Assembly: GCF_011762485.1 (NCBI RefSeq)
Contig: NZ_JAAKGI010000027.1
Location: 197,747 to 261,746, forward strand
DNA: 64,000 bases
From: Yeosuana marina
Lineage (GTDB): Bacteria > Bacteroidota > Bacteroidia > Flavobacteriales > Flavobacteriaceae
Direction: 5' to 3'
The position numbers were made by a program, and so were the translations under genes. A model generated the notes under the pieces. That model saw nothing but the letters and a program-made list of their open reading frames with translations. It was not told the DNA's origin and did not search any database. This document shows, piece by piece, positions 35,117-45,136 of this stretch (position 1 is its first letter; each line of letters opens with the position of its first letter).

Positions 35117-36187
35117 ATGATTTTCAAAAAACCATCTTTGTACAAATCAGTTATTTTAATTATCTCTTTTCCTTTGCTTTTGTTCTGTAATAATCCTGAA
35201 AAGATACATATAAGAACTACTCAATCAGTAGTTGGTGATGGTTTCCCTGGCACGACCATAACTAATGAAACCCAAACGTTTAAAAATGCGGTCGAAGAAC
35301 ATGGTCAGTTACGTATTTCAGGAAATAAAATTTTAGATAAAAATGGAGATGTTGTTCAGCTAAGAGGCATGTCTTTATTTTGGAGTCAATGGATGGGTAA
35401 ATATTACACTAAAGAAACGGTTAAGTGGTTAAAGGATGATTGGAATTGTAATATTATTCGAGCAGCCATGGCAGTTGATTATAATGGTTATCTTTCTAAT
35501 CCAGATGCTGAAAAAGCCAAGATTGAGACTGTTATTGATGCAGCTACAGCAGAAGGAATTTATGTGATTGTAGATTGGCATGATCATGAAGGCCAAAATC
35601 ATTTAGAAGAAGCAAAAACCTTCTTTTCTGAAATCGCTTCGAAGTATGGAAACATTCCCAACATTATTTATGAAACCTATAACGAGCCCTTAAATGTGTC
35701 TTGGACAGATGTTTTAAAACCTTATCAAGAGGCGGTTATTGCAGAAATAAGAAAACATGATCCAGATAATATTATTATTTGTGGTACTAGAAATTGGTCT
35801 CAAAAGGTGGATGATGTTATTAGTAATAAAGTTAATGATCCGAATATCGCATATACCTTACATTATTATGCCGCTACGCATAAGCAAGAACTTAGAGACA
35901 TTGCATTACAGGCTTTAAATAACGATATACCACTTTTTGTTACTGAATACGGAACAACAGAAGCTTCTGGTGATGGTACAATTGACGAAGTAGAATCGAA
36001 TTTGTGGTGGGATTTTTTAGATAAGTATAACATATCTTGGTGTAACTGGTCTGTTGCCGATAAAGATGAACTTTCGGCTGCTTTAAAACCTGGTGCTAGT
36101 CCGCTTGGAGGATGGACTGAAACACAAATAACAACCTCGGGAATAATGGTTAGAAACAAATTAAAAGTTAAAAATAAAAAATACTAA
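35117..36187 (+). CDS. GH5-family glycoside hydrolase (endoglucanase-like), lipoprotein
   Basis: The 356-residue protein has a lipoprotein-type signal (LLLFC) and a linker of about 40 residues, then a GH5 TIM barrel: VQLRGMSLFWSQW, CNIIRAAMAV, VIVDWHDHEG, acid/base Glu190 in YETYNEP, HYYAA, and nucleophile Glu277 in FVTEYGT. This pattern fits subfamily 2 endo-beta-1,4-glucanases. It probably cleaves a beta-glucan outside the cell. No SusC/SusD pair or sugar transporter is adjacent, so it is not part of a classical polysaccharide locus. Confidence 0.92.
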   Translation: MIFKKPSLYKSVILIISFPLLLFCNNPEKIHIRTTQSVVGDGFPGTTITNETQTFKNAVEEHGQLRISGNKILDKNGDVVQLRGMSLFWSQWMGKYYTKETVKWLKDDWNCNIIRAAMAVDYNGYLSNPDAEKAKIETVIDAATAEGIYVIVDWHDHEGQNHLEEAKTFFSEIASKYGNIPNIIYETYNEPLNVSWTDVLKPYQEAVIAEIRKHDPDNIIICGTRNWSQKVDDVISNKVNDPNIAYTLHYYAATHKQELRDIALQALNNDIPLFVTEYGTTEASGDGTIDEVESNLWWDFLDKYNISWCNWSVADKDELSAALKPGASPLGGWTETQITTSGIMVRNKLKVKNKKY

Positions 36188-36202
36188 AAATAAAAATTTA
36201 AA

Positions 36203-36910
36203 ATGAAAGACTCTACAGACGATTATTTAGGCAATCACTACATTCACAGAAGCAATTGGCTAAGAGCTGCCGTTCTCGGTGCTAATGATGGTATTTTATC
36301 TACCGCAAGTATTGCTATTGGTGTTGCGGCAGCAAGTGATGTACAAGAACCTATAATTTTAGCGACGCTAGCAGGTTTGGTTGCAGGTGCCTTATCTATG
36401 GCAGCTGGTGAATATGTATCGGTTAGTTCTCAAACTGATGTTGAAAAAGCTGATATTGAACGAGAAAAAGTCGAGTTAAAGGAAATGCCCGAATTGGAAT
36501 TAAATATGTTAGCTAAAATTTATGAAGAACGAGGTTTAAAGAAAGAAACTGCCATGCTCGTTGCAAAAGAATTCACCGAAAATGATGCCTTGGCTGCTCA
36601 TATAAGAGACGAACTAGGTATTAACGAAATCAGTCAGGCTAAACCTATACAAGCTGCATTTGCTTCAGGACTAGCCTTTACATTTGGTGGTGTTCTCCCA
36701 TTGCTAGTAGTTATATTTTTTCCTGTTAAAAGCTTAGAATATTTTCTTTACGGATTTGCCATTATTTTTCTAAGTCTTTTAGGTGCTTTAGCTGCCAAAA
36801 CAGGTGGTTCAAGTATTACAAAAGCAGTTATTAGAATAACGTTTTGGGGTACTGTGGCTATGGGATTAACAGCTCTTGTGGGTTATTTGTTTGGTGTCAA
36901 CCTTGCTTAA
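36203..36910 (+). CDS. VIT1/CCC1-family transporter (Fe2+/Mn2+)
   Basis: The 235-residue membrane protein has about five helices. The conserved WLRAAVLGANDGILSTAS and SMAAGEYVSVSSQTDVEKAD blocks identify the VIT1/CCC1 family. A cytoplasmic charged region (about 75-140) rich in Glu corresponds to the metal-binding domain in VIT1. Members export iron or manganese from the cytoplasm in yeast and plants; the bacterial role is probably metal detoxification. Confidence 0.92.
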   Translation: MKDSTDDYLGNHYIHRSNWLRAAVLGANDGILSTASIAIGVAAASDVQEPIILATLAGLVAGALSMAAGEYVSVSSQTDVEKADIEREKVELKEMPELELNMLAKIYEERGLKKETAMLVAKEFTENDALAAHIRDELGINEISQAKPIQAAFASGLAFTFGGVLPLLVVIFFPVKSLEYFLYGFAIIFLSLLGALAAKTGGSSITKAVIRITFWGTVAMGLTALVGYLFGVNLA

Positions 36911-37013
36911 ATAATTAAAAGTTTATAGTTTTCTTTGAAAACTGAGAACATCATAAATATTCTTATTTATTAATATTTCAACTTTTTAATACAACTGAAA
37001 AAACTATTCTATT

Positions 37014-37955
37014 ATGAAAAATAAAAGTACGGGACTTGAACGTAGAACGTTTTTAAAACAAAGCGGACAATTTGCTGTCGCTACCATGTTTATGGGCTTG
37101 GGGACTTCAAAACTTTATGCAGCCCTTGCTCCTTCAGAAATGAATGTTTCAATTCCAAATGTAAAACTTAACAATGGTGTACTTATGCCGCGTCTTGGTT
37201 TTGGTACAAACACTTTAAAAGGTGAGATTGGAATACGAAGTGTTGCCGATGCGATTTCTGTAGGATTTCGACTTATAGACACGGCTTATATTTACGGAAA
37301 TGAGCAATTTGTTGGTGAAGGAATTAAACGAAGTGGTATTGACAGAAAAGAACTTTTTATAACGTCTAAACTTTGGGTTGATTTTGCGGGTTATGAAAGC
37401 ACGAAGAATGCATTCAAAGCAACTCTTGAAAAAATTGGCGTTGACTATCTTGATTTATATTTAATTCACCGTCCGAAAGGAGATGTAAAAGGAACATGGA
37501 AAGCTATGGAAGAACTTTTAAAAGCAGGTAAAATTCGAGCAATTGGTGTTAGTAATTTCACACCTGAGCAACTAGAAGAGATGAAGGAATATGTTGAAAT
37601 TCAGCCGGCAATAAACCAAATAGAAACACACGTTTTCTTTCAAGAAAAAGAATCTTACCCATATTTGAAAAATTCTGAAACACAAATGGAAGCTTGGTCG
37701 CCTTTTGCAGCCGGAAGAAATGGTATTTTTGAAAACGAAACGCTCGCCGCTATTGGTAAAAAGCACAATAAAAGTATTGCTCAGGTTTGTTTAAGATGGC
37801 ATTTCCAAAGAAATGTAGTGGCTATTCCAAGATCGACTAATAAAGATCATATGATTGAAAATTTAAAGATTTTTGATTTTGAACTCGATGAATCTGATAT
37901 GAAAACGATTTCAACTTTAGATTTAAACAAAACGCAATTTCCGGAATGGACGTAG
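37014..37955 (+). CDS. Aldo/keto reductase with Tat signal
   Basis: The 313-residue protein begins with a twin-arginine signal (ERRTFLKQ, then a hydrophobic stretch and cleavage near LYAAL), so it is likely exported folded with its cofactor. The AKR tetrad is visible: Asp and Tyr in RLIDTAYIYGNE, Lys in FITSKLW and His in LYLIHRPKG. The NADPH region includes IPRSTNKDHMIENL. It reduces an aldehyde or ketone; the substrate is unknown. It lies between two glycoside hydrolases, which hints at sugar-related substrates. Confidence 0.9.
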   Translation: MKNKSTGLERRTFLKQSGQFAVATMFMGLGTSKLYAALAPSEMNVSIPNVKLNNGVLMPRLGFGTNTLKGEIGIRSVADAISVGFRLIDTAYIYGNEQFVGEGIKRSGIDRKELFITSKLWVDFAGYESTKNAFKATLEKIGVDYLDLYLIHRPKGDVKGTWKAMEELLKAGKIRAIGVSNFTPEQLEEMKEYVEIQPAINQIETHVFFQEKESYPYLKNSETQMEAWSPFAAGRNGIFENETLAAIGKKHNKSIAQVCLRWHFQRNVVAIPRSTNKDHMIENLKIFDFELDESDMKTISTLDLNKTQFPEWT

Positions 37956-37999
37956 AAATGAAACGTTTAATGAATACAATCTAAACAGTCTATTTTGTT

Positions 38000-39250
38000 A
38001 TGAAACTAAAATCTTTGATACTTCTCATATTGATATTGATGGCAACATCATGTCAAAACTCAGATAAGCAATTTGCTTATGTGAAAGGTAAAAATATCTA
38101 TTCAGAAAAGGGTGAAGTTTTGCAACTTAAAGGCGTAAATCTTGGGAATTGGTTACTTCCTGAAGGTTATATGTTTAAATTAAAAGATTGTAATTCACCA
38201 AGAAAAATAGATCAAGCTATTCGCGAATTAATTGGCAATACAGCAACAACTGAATTTTGGGACGCCTTTCTTGGTAATTATATCACAGAAGCCGATATAA
38301 AATGGTTGTCTGAATCTGGTGTAAATATCATCCGTTTACCTTTTGATTACCGCTTATTGACTCATGATGATTTTTTAGGAAGAGATATACATGGCTATCA
38401 ATATCTAGATAAAGCTATAAATTGGTGTAAGAAGTATAATATTTACGTATTACTAGACATGCATGCGGCTCCCGGCGGACAAACAGGTGATAATATCGAT
38501 AATAGCGATGGGTATCCGTGGTTAATGGTGGACGAAGGCATGAAACAACAAGTCTGCGATGTTTGGAAAGAAATTGCTCAGCGATATGCCAACAATACAA
38601 CTGTAATTGGATATAATTTATTAAATGAACCCATTCCGCATTATTTCGATAAAGATCCTTTAAAACCCGAATTAGAACCGCTTTATAAACGCATTACCAA
38701 AGCTATAAGAGAAGTAGATTCTAATCACATTGTGTTTTTAGGTGGTGCGGTTTGGGAGACCGACTTTTCAATTTTCGATGAGCCGTTTGATGAAAATTTA
38801 GCCTATACATTTCATAAGTATTGGATGCCTCCAGTTCAAGGTGAAATTCAACAATTTTTAGATTTTAGACAGAAATACAAGGTTCCAATATTAATGGGTG
38901 AAAGTGGTGAAAACGATGATGCTTGGGTTAAAGATTTTAGAACTCTTTTAGATGAACATAAAATCCATTGGACATTTTGGCCTTACAAAAAAATGGATAA
39001 TACACGCGGACCAATGAATTTTGAAAAACCTGCTTCATATGATAATTTCGTCGCATACGCCGAAAGCGACAGAAGAACGTTTGCTAAAATCAGAGGGTTA
39101 AAAGATAGTCTTAACGGCATCAAACCACAAGAGATAAAAACGTTACTCAATGAATATGTTGAGAATAGTAAATTTGAAAATTGCTTCCCAAATAAAGGTT
39201 ATTGTGATGCCTTGGGATTAGACTTCAGTAAAAAAAGCGCTATTCAATAA
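38000..39250 (+). CDS. GH5-family hydrolase (exo-beta-1,3-glucanase-like), lipoprotein
   Basis: The 416-residue protein starts with a lipoprotein signal (ATSC). It has a GH5 barrel of the BglC/exoglucanase type: LKGVNLGNWLLPEGYMF, GVNIIRLPFDYR, VLLDMHAAPGGQTG, acid/base Glu210 in LLNEPIP, HKYWMPP and nucleophile Glu301 in MGESGEN. The NLGNWL and DMHAAPG motifs are those of exo-1,3-glucanases. It is distinct from the endoglucanase-like GH5 at 35117. Substrate is probably a beta-glucan such as laminarin, by inference. Confidence 0.9.
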   Translation: MKLKSLILLILILMATSCQNSDKQFAYVKGKNIYSEKGEVLQLKGVNLGNWLLPEGYMFKLKDCNSPRKIDQAIRELIGNTATTEFWDAFLGNYITEADIKWLSESGVNIIRLPFDYRLLTHDDFLGRDIHGYQYLDKAINWCKKYNIYVLLDMHAAPGGQTGDNIDNSDGYPWLMVDEGMKQQVCDVWKEIAQRYANNTTVIGYNLLNEPIPHYFDKDPLKPELEPLYKRITKAIREVDSNHIVFLGGAVWETDFSIFDEPFDENLAYTFHKYWMPPVQGEIQQFLDFRQKYKVPILMGESGENDDAWVKDFRTLLDEHKIHWTFWPYKKMDNTRGPMNFEKPASYDNFVAYAESDRRTFAKIRGLKDSLNGIKPQEIKTLLNEYVENSKFENCFPNKGYCDALGLDFSKKSAIQ

Positions 39251-39270
39251 CTTAACGCAACAAGCAATTA

Positions 39271-40755
39271 TTAATCTAAATCGGGTAATTTAAAACTTCC
39301 AAAAGGACTTGTTTCTTTCATCAAGGCTTCAATGTCTTCAGATTTTCGCGGCGCTTCAGCGGATAAATTAACTGGACCGTTTTCAGTAATTAAAATATCA
39401 TCTTCAATCCTAACGGCAATACCCCACCATTTTTTATCACAAGGGCTATCATCAGGAATATAAATACCTGGCTCTACTGTAATCACCATATTCGGTTGAA
39501 AATCGCCTCTTAAATTCGTGTCGTGAACGTCTAAACCAATATGATGAGACGTTCCGTGCGGAAAATAACGTCTTGCGTCGGCTTCATCTCTAGCAATTCC
39601 CAAGGCTATTAAACCATCATTTATCACTTTTCTAGCGGCCGCGTCTGGCGAACGTAAATTATTTCCAACTAGAGTCACAGCAATGCCTGCTTCTTGGGCA
39701 TCGTAAACCAAATCGTAAATTAGTTTTTGCTCTGTGTTAAATGTTCCGTTGGCAGGAATAGTTCTCGTTACATCGGCTGTATAACCATGATATTCTGCTC
39801 CTAAATCCATTAAAACCAAATCGTTATCGACTTTCACCTTTGTGTTTTCAATATAATGCAATACGCATCCATTATGTCCAGCTCCAACGATACTCGGGTA
39901 TCCTTCGTATTCGCTTCCGGATTTTTTATAAACGTATTCATGAACACCTTGAATTTCAGCTTCAGACATACCAACATGCATGGCTTTCATAATTTCACGT
40001 TGTCCCATAGCCGAAATACGCACTGCTTTTTTAAGTAAAACCATCTCGTCGTCTGTTTTAACTTCACGTAAACCTGCCATTAATTTTCTGAGGGTTGAAT
40101 TGTCTATCGTAACTTTTTTCTGTTGAATGGCATTACTGTTTTGTTTTAATTCAATATCCATGTCTGTATTTGAAATTACAGTCGTTTCGGTATAATTTAT
40201 TTGAGATTTGAAGGTTTTTATTAAATCGAATAAATCGGCTTTATTTCGTTTAGAATCTCTATAGTCATCTTGAAATTCTTCAAACATTACAGCATCAAAT
40301 TTGGTAAAATTAATACCGTTGTTTATAAAATCCTCTCCGTTAAATGCATTTTCAAAACCTAATTCATTTTTTGCGCCTTCAACACCAAGACGCTTACCTG
40401 TCCATTGTTCTGCAGCAGCATTTCGTTTTTGAACGTATAGCAATTCATTATATGTTTCGCCATTTTCATTGGTTTGATTATCGGAAAAAATAACCAAAAC
40501 CGAGTGCGGTTCTTTATAACCTGTTAAATAATAAAAATTTGGGTCTTGATGATATACAAAATCAACATCGTTAGCTCTATTTCGCACAGGATTCGCAAAA
40601 AATACAGCAACGGTATTTTTAGGCATGTTAACACGAAGGGCTTCTCTCCTATTCTTATGAAATTCAGATGATAAATAATCTTGTGGTGTACCGTCTTGCG
40701 CTAATATTGAAAACGTCACAAAGAAAAAGCATAATAATTGGATAGTTCTTTTCAT
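39271..40755 (-). CDS. Secreted Xaa-Pro aminopeptidase (aminopeptidase P family)
   Basis: The start is ATG 40755 (MKRTIQLLCFFF), giving 494 residues with a signal peptide ending SILAQ; an upstream ATG adds 10 residues before the signal. The N-terminal AMP_N domain (about 25-200) is followed by a pita-bread M24 domain with metal ligands in VLMDLGAEYHGYTADVTRT, HGTSHHIGLDVHD, VITVEPGIYI and RIEDDILIT. It removes N-terminal residues before proline from peptides. The signal peptide places it in the periplasm, unlike cytoplasmic E. coli PepP. Confidence 0.94.
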   Translation of the reverse strand: MKRTIQLLCFFFVTFSILAQDGTPQDYLSSEFHKNRREALRVNMPKNTVAVFFANPVRNRANDVDFVYHQDPNFYYLTGYKEPHSVLVIFSDNQTNENGETYNELLYVQKRNAAAEQWTGKRLGVEGAKNELGFENAFNGEDFINNGINFTKFDAVMFEEFQDDYRDSKRNKADLFDLIKTFKSQINYTETTVISNTDMDIELKQNSNAIQQKKVTIDNSTLRKLMAGLREVKTDDEMVLLKKAVRISAMGQREIMKAMHVGMSEAEIQGVHEYVYKKSGSEYEGYPSIVGAGHNGCVLHYIENTKVKVDNDLVLMDLGAEYHGYTADVTRTIPANGTFNTEQKLIYDLVYDAQEAGIAVTLVGNNLRSPDAAARKVINDGLIALGIARDEADARRYFPHGTSHHIGLDVHDTNLRGDFQPNMVITVEPGIYIPDDSPCDKKWWGIAVRIEDDILITENGPVNLSAEAPRKSEDIEALMKETSPFGSFKLPDLD

Positions 40756-40898
40756 AAATGGTTTTATTTTTTTTGAAAAATACAATAAAAATGGGAAAAC
40801 GCATTATGCCATAATATAATGGTTGAGAATTAAGAATACTTTAACGAACGTATGCTTCAAAGTTTTTGGGAGCATCCATTAAATCTATAAATTTTCAA

Positions 40899-40906
40899 TA
40901 CATTTG
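40899..40906 (+). promoter_or_regulatory. -7 box TACATTTG upstream of gcvT
   Basis: TACATTTG matches TAnnTTTG and lies 44 nt before the gcvT start. The nearest TTG upstream is 30 nt away, too far for the normal spacing, so only the -7 half is supported. No glycine riboswitch is recognisable in 40786-40950. Confidence 0.4.
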
Positions 40907-40950
40907 CTCTTTGAATTTTTAAGTATTTGCGCAACTAAAAAACCCTTTTT

Positions 40951-42033
40951 ATGAAGAATACAGCCTTAACAGAAACCCATATTGCTCTTGGAGCTAAAAT
41001 GGTCCCTTTTGCCGGATTTAATATGCCTGTTCAATATGAAGGCGTGACAGCAGAACACGAAACGGTAAGACAAGCTGTTGGTGTGTTTGATGTTTCTCAC
41101 ATGGGAGAATTTTTAGTTGAAGGTGAACATGCTTTAGATTTAATTCAGAAAGTATCAAGTAATGATGCGTCTAAACTAACCATAGGAAAAGCGCAATACA
41201 GCTGTATGCCAAATGATGATGGTGGTATTGTAGACGATTTAATTATTTACAAAATAAAAGAAGAAACGTATCTGTTAGTGGTTAATGCTAGTAACATTGA
41301 AAAGGACTGGAACTGGATTCAGTCTAAAAATAGTGTTGGTGCTACTATGCGCGATTTAAGTGATGATTATTCACTGCTCGCCATTCAAGGGCCAAAAGCC
41401 ATCGAAGCGATGCAGTCTTTAACTAGTCACGATTTAGCCGATATTAAATTTTATAATTTTATAGTAGGTGATTTTGCAGGTATAGAACATGTGATTATTT
41501 CTGCTACGGGTTATACTGGTAGTGGTGGCTTTGAAATTTATTGTAAAAACAGTGAGGTTAAGGAAATTTGGGATAAAGTTTTTGAAGCTGGTGCTGGTTT
41601 TGGTATTAAACCAATAGGTTTAGCAGCTCGCGATACATTGCGTCTAGAAATGGGGTATTGTCTCTACGGAAATGATATTGATGACAACACCTCTCCTATT
41701 GAAGCTGGTTTAGGTTGGATTACAAAATTCACTAAAGACTTTACAAATTCAGAAGCTTTAAAATCTCAAAAAGAGCATGGTGTTACTCGTAAACTTATTG
41801 CGTTTGAATTGGACCAACGTGGTATCCCAAGACATGGCTATGATATTGTTGATGGTAACGGAAACAAAATTGGTCAAGTTACTTCAGGCACTATGTCCCC
41901 TAGTTTAGGTATAGGTATTGGTTTGGGCTATGTGTCATCTATTTTTTCTGAAATTAATAGCAAAATAAATATTCAAATTCGTAAAAATGCTATTCCTGCA
42001 ACCGTTGTGAAATTACCGTTTTACAAAAAATAA
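40951..42033 (+). CDS. gcvT: Glycine cleavage system T protein (aminomethyltransferase)
   Basis: The 360-residue protein has the GcvT blocks [27 protein letters not shown], the folate-region [13 protein letters not shown] and the C-terminal [11 protein letters not shown]. It transfers the methylene group from the H-protein-bound intermediate to tetrahydrofolate and releases ammonia. GcvH and GcvP are not nearby, which is common in Bacteroidota. It is followed within 1 nt by glutaminase, another ammonia-releasing enzyme. Confidence 0.97.
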   Translation: MKNTALTETHIALGAKMVPFAGFNMPVQYEGVTAEHETVRQAVGVFDVSHMGEFLVEGEHALDLIQKVSSNDASKLTIGKAQYSCMPNDDGGIVDDLIIYKIKEETYLLVVNASNIEKDWNWIQSKNSVGATMRDLSDDYSLLAIQGPKAIEAMQSLTSHDLADIKFYNFIVGDFAGIEHVIISATGYTGSGGFEIYCKNSEVKEIWDKVFEAGAGFGIKPIGLAARDTLRLEMGYCLYGNDIDDNTSPIEAGLGWITKFTKDFTNSEALKSQKEHGVTRKLIAFELDQRGIPRHGYDIVDGNGNKIGQVTSGTMSPSLGIGIGLGYVSSIFSEINSKINIQIRKNAIPATVVKLPFYKK

Positions 42034-42034
42034 T

Positions 42035-42949
42035 ATGCGAAATTTTCAACCAATTCTTAAAGAAATTTATGCCTCTGCTACTAATTTAAAAGACAAAGGT
42101 ACCGTAGCATCATACATTCCAGAATTGGCAATTGTTGATAAGCAAAATTTTGGCATTCATTTAAGAACTGTAGATGGTCATGAATATGCCATAGGTGATT
42201 ATAATAAGCCGTTTTCTATTCAGAGTATCTCTAAGGTTTTGTCTCTCACTATGGCGACTTCTCTTGTTGGAAATAAGATTTTAAAACGTGTAAACGTTGA
42301 ACCTTCTGGACATCCATTCAATCAATTAGCCTTGTTAGAAATTGAAAATGGTATTCCTAGAAATCCATTTATTAATGCTGGTGCTATGGTCATTGCAGAT
42401 ATATTGGTTTCTCGTTTACAAAACCCAAAAGAGGATTTTTTAAACTTTGTAAGAGAGATAACCAATGACATTTCTATACATTTCAACGAATCGGTTGCTT
42501 ATTCTGAAAAGGTAACAGGATTTAAAAATTATGCTGCTGCTAATCTTTTAAAATCGTTTGGAAATCTTGAAAATGATGTAGACGTTGTTTTAGATTTTTA
42601 TTTTCATCAATGCTCTATTGAAATGACTTGCAGTCAGTTATCCAAAGCATTTTATTTATTTGCTAATAAAGGAAAATGTTTGCGAAATGTTTTGCATCTT
42701 ACCGAAAGTCAGGTAAAGCGTATTAATGCTTTAATGTTAACCTGCGGTTTTTATGATGAAGCCGGAGAATTTGCTTTTGAAGTAGGCTTGCCTGGAAAAA
42801 GTGGTGTTGGTGGAGGCATAGTTGCGCTTCTACCGCATGACTTCATCATAACAACATGGTCTCCAGGACTCAATATTAATGGTAATTCTAAACTTGGTAT
42901 GCAAGCTTTAGAAGAATTTACCACCAAAACACAACTGTCTATTTTCTAG
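42035..42949 (+). CDS. glsA: Glutaminase
   Basis: The 304-residue enzyme of the beta-lactamase-like glutaminase family has the catalytic Ser-x-x-Lys in PFSIQSISKVLSL, the Asn-rich block EPSGHPFNQLALLE and PRNPFINAGAM, and the C-terminal GLPGKSGVGGGI. It hydrolyses glutamine to glutamate and ammonia. Length is normal. It starts 1 nt after gcvT and is probably in the same operon. Confidence 0.96.
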   Translation: MRNFQPILKEIYASATNLKDKGTVASYIPELAIVDKQNFGIHLRTVDGHEYAIGDYNKPFSIQSISKVLSLTMATSLVGNKILKRVNVEPSGHPFNQLALLEIENGIPRNPFINAGAMVIADILVSRLQNPKEDFLNFVREITNDISIHFNESVAYSEKVTGFKNYAAANLLKSFGNLENDVDVVLDFYFHQCSIEMTCSQLSKAFYLFANKGKCLRNVLHLTESQVKRINALMLTCGFYDEAGEFAFEVGLPGKSGVGGGIVALLPHDFIITTWSPGLNINGNSKLGMQALEEFTTKTQLSIF

Positions 42950-42968
42950 TAAATTTTCAGATGAATGT

Positions 42969-43799
42969 ATGATAGAAAAAGAAAATAAACATAAAATATT
43001 AATTTTAGGTGCCAGTGGTTTTCTTGGCGGCAGTTTGTATAAAGAACTCTGCTCCTATTTTCGAACGTTTGGAACCTATCATACCTACAATTATCAATTA
43101 AGTAAAAACAAACATTTTTTTCAATATAATTTAGAAGAAGATGATGTCTTTGAAATTTTAAATATTGTAAAACCAACCATCATCATATCATCACTTAGAG
43201 GTGATTTTTCAGCTCAAGTGATTGTTCATGCTCATCTTTCTGAATATATTCTATCGCATGATTGTAAACTCATTTTCTTGTCGTCTGCAAACGTTTTTGA
43301 TGCTTACAGTAAATATCCAAGCTATGAAAATGATAAAACATTAAGTAATAGCATATATGGTCATTTCAAAATAAAAATTGAAAATATGCTTTTGCGACTT
43401 CCTAAAAAGAAAGTCGTCATTATAAGATTACCTATGGTTTTTGGATCGCAATCTCCAAGACTAAATAAGATTGCTCAAAGCTTAAAAGACCAAACACCCA
43501 TTGAAGTATTTCCTAATTTAATTATGAATGCGACGACAGACTCCAGAGTGTCTCAACAAATTCATTATATTATTAATAGAAATAAAACAGGAATTTTTCA
43601 TCTTGGAAGTAATGATTTAGTGCATCATGATGATTTTATCAAAGAAATTATCGAAACTTTAGGCGCTAAAAAAGTTATTTTAAAGAATGTATATACAACA
43701 AACGACGACCGTTATCTAGCTGTATTGCCTAAAGACAACAAGCTACCTAAGCACCTACAATCTGTTAGTCAGGAAATAATATTAGAATTAAACAGATAA
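42969..43799 (+). CDS. NAD-dependent epimerase/dehydratase-like SDR (RmlD-like)
   Basis: The 276-residue protein has an N-terminal Rossmann motif KILILGASGFLGG and IIISSLRGDF, then FLSSANVFD, which replaces the usual serine motif, and SIYGHFKIKIENML, where a Tyr-Gly-x-x-Lys arrangement matches the SDR catalytic pair. It resembles dTDP-4-dehydrorhamnose reductases. Substrate unknown. It starts 19 nt after glutaminase. Confidence 0.8.
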   Translation: MIEKENKHKILILGASGFLGGSLYKELCSYFRTFGTYHTYNYQLSKNKHFFQYNLEEDDVFEILNIVKPTIIISSLRGDFSAQVIVHAHLSEYILSHDCKLIFLSSANVFDAYSKYPSYENDKTLSNSIYGHFKIKIENMLLRLPKKKVVIIRLPMVFGSQSPRLNKIAQSLKDQTPIEVFPNLIMNATTDSRVSQQIHYIINRNKTGIFHLGSNDLVHHDDFIKEIIETLGAKKVILKNVYTTNDDRYLAVLPKDNKLPKHLQSVSQEIILELNR

Positions 43800-43859
43800 T
43801 AGAATATTTTATTTTCAAATCAGTAATTTAGTGGTCATACACAATTAAAATTAAAAACT

Positions 43860-44153
43860 ATGAGTAAACTTTCAGAACAAGATATAGAAAAAAAACTTTT
43901 AAGATTTCCAGAATGGGATTATTATGATGATGCCATTCATGCAGAATTTGAATTTGAAAATTTTAAAGACTGCTTTAGCGCCATGAGCAGAATTGCTTTT
44001 GAATGTGAAGCATTAAACCACCATCCAAATTGGTCAAATGTTTATAATGTATTGTCGATTTCATTATCAACACACAGTGCCAATGGTGTTACAAATTTAG
44101 ATTTTAAACTAGCAGAAGCCATTGAAATGATTGTTGTTCCTGAAGAAGAATAA
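43860..44153 (+). CDS. phhB: 4a-hydroxytetrahydrobiopterin dehydratase (pterin carbinolamine dehydratase)
   Basis: The 97-residue protein contains the family motif EALNHHPNWSNVYN followed by LSTHSANGVTNLD, with the active-site His pair. It dehydrates 4a-hydroxytetrahydrobiopterin, regenerating the cofactor of phenylalanine hydroxylase; related proteins act in molybdopterin metabolism. The hydroxylase gene is not in this window. Length is normal for the family. Confidence 0.94.
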   Translation: MSKLSEQDIEKKLLRFPEWDYYDDAIHAEFEFENFKDCFSAMSRIAFECEALNHHPNWSNVYNVLSISLSTHSANGVTNLDFKLAEAIEMIVVPEEE

Positions 44154-44243
44154 TTTTATTATTTCAAGTAGCATTATTACTTTTGTAAACATAAAAATTC
44201 ACAACAATAATTATCCTTTTTTAGGGATTTAAAAATAACATAT

Positions 44244-44963
44244 ATGGGAAGAGCTTTCGAATTTAGAAAAGCACGTAAAATGAAGCGTTGGTCTGCAATG
44301 AGCAAAGCTTTTACACGCATTGGTAAAGATATTGTCATGGCTGTAAAAGAAGGTGGTCCAGACCCAGATAGTAATGCACGTTTAAGAGCCGTTATACAAA
44401 ATGCTAAGGCCGTTAACATGCCTAAAGATAATGTAGAACGTGCTATAAAAAGAGCTAGTGACAAGAGTCTTGGTGATTATAAAGAAGTTATTTTTGAAGG
44501 GTATGCACCGCACGGAATCGCTGTTTTAGTAGAAACTGCTACGGACAATAATACCAGAACAGTTGCTAATGTTAGAAGTTATTTTAACAAATGCGACGGT
44601 AGTTTGGGTACTTCTGGTTCTGTGGTGTTTATGTTTGACCATACGTGTAATTTTAGAATTAACGCTGAAGGATTAGACCCTGAAGAACTTGAATTGGAAT
44701 TTATAGATTATGGTGCCGAAGAAGTTTTTGCTGATGATGATGGTATTTTAATTTACGCACCGTTTGAAAGCTTTGGAGCTATTCAATCCGAATTAGAATC
44801 TAGAGGAATTGAAATTTTATCCTCTGGGTTTGAACGTATTCCTCAGGTTACTAAAAAATTGACGCCTGAAGAAGCTGCTGATGTTGAAAAGTTGTTAGAG
44901 AAATTAGATGATGATGACGATGTACAAAACGTATATCATACGATGGAAGAGTCAGAAGATTAA
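44244..44963 (+). CDS. yebC: YebC/PmpR-family protein
   Basis: The 239-residue protein has the YebC signature MGRAFEFRKARKMKRWSAMS, with AVKEGGPDPDSNARLR and the FEGYAPHGIAVLVE block. Members were described as transcription regulators; later work linked some to relief of ribosome stalling at proline runs. It is of standard length and monocistronic, with its own terminator. Confidence 0.95.
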   Translation: MGRAFEFRKARKMKRWSAMSKAFTRIGKDIVMAVKEGGPDPDSNARLRAVIQNAKAVNMPKDNVERAIKRASDKSLGDYKEVIFEGYAPHGIAVLVETATDNNTRTVANVRSYFNKCDGSLGTSGSVVFMFDHTCNFRINAEGLDPEELELEFIDYGAEEVFADDDGILIYAPFESFGAIQSELESRGIEILSSGFERIPQVTKKLTPEEAADVEKLLEKLDDDDDVQNVYHTMEESED

Positions 44964-44989
44964 ATTGAGTTAATTATTAAAATATACTT

Positions 44990-45014
44990 AAGAGGGTCTA
45001 TACCCTCTTTTTTT
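44990..45014 (+). terminator. Rho-independent terminator after yebC
   Basis: An 8-bp stem (44990-44997 with 45002-45009) with a 4-nt loop is followed by a T-run to 45014. It lies 26 nt after the yebC stop. Confidence 0.87.
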
Positions 45015-45136
45015 ATGGCTATAAGTCAATAATGTTATAGCTATTATAAATTTCTATAAAAGGACTAAAACTGTTTAAATTTCAACAAAAATTCAGTAAT
45101 TTAATGGAGTTAATTTTTACAACTCAAACAAAACTA

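Noticed and set aside
34231..40755. A polysaccharide utilisation locus
   Set aside because: Two GH5 genes are present but there is no SusC/SusD pair, no sugar regulator and the intervening genes are unrelated.
40786..40950. Glycine riboswitch before gcvT
   Set aside because: No conserved tandem aptamer pattern could be recognised; only a -7 box is visible.
45104..45136. Longer N-terminus for the 882-residue lipoprotein
   Set aside because: It would put 11 polar residues before a clear lipoprotein signal beginning at 45137.
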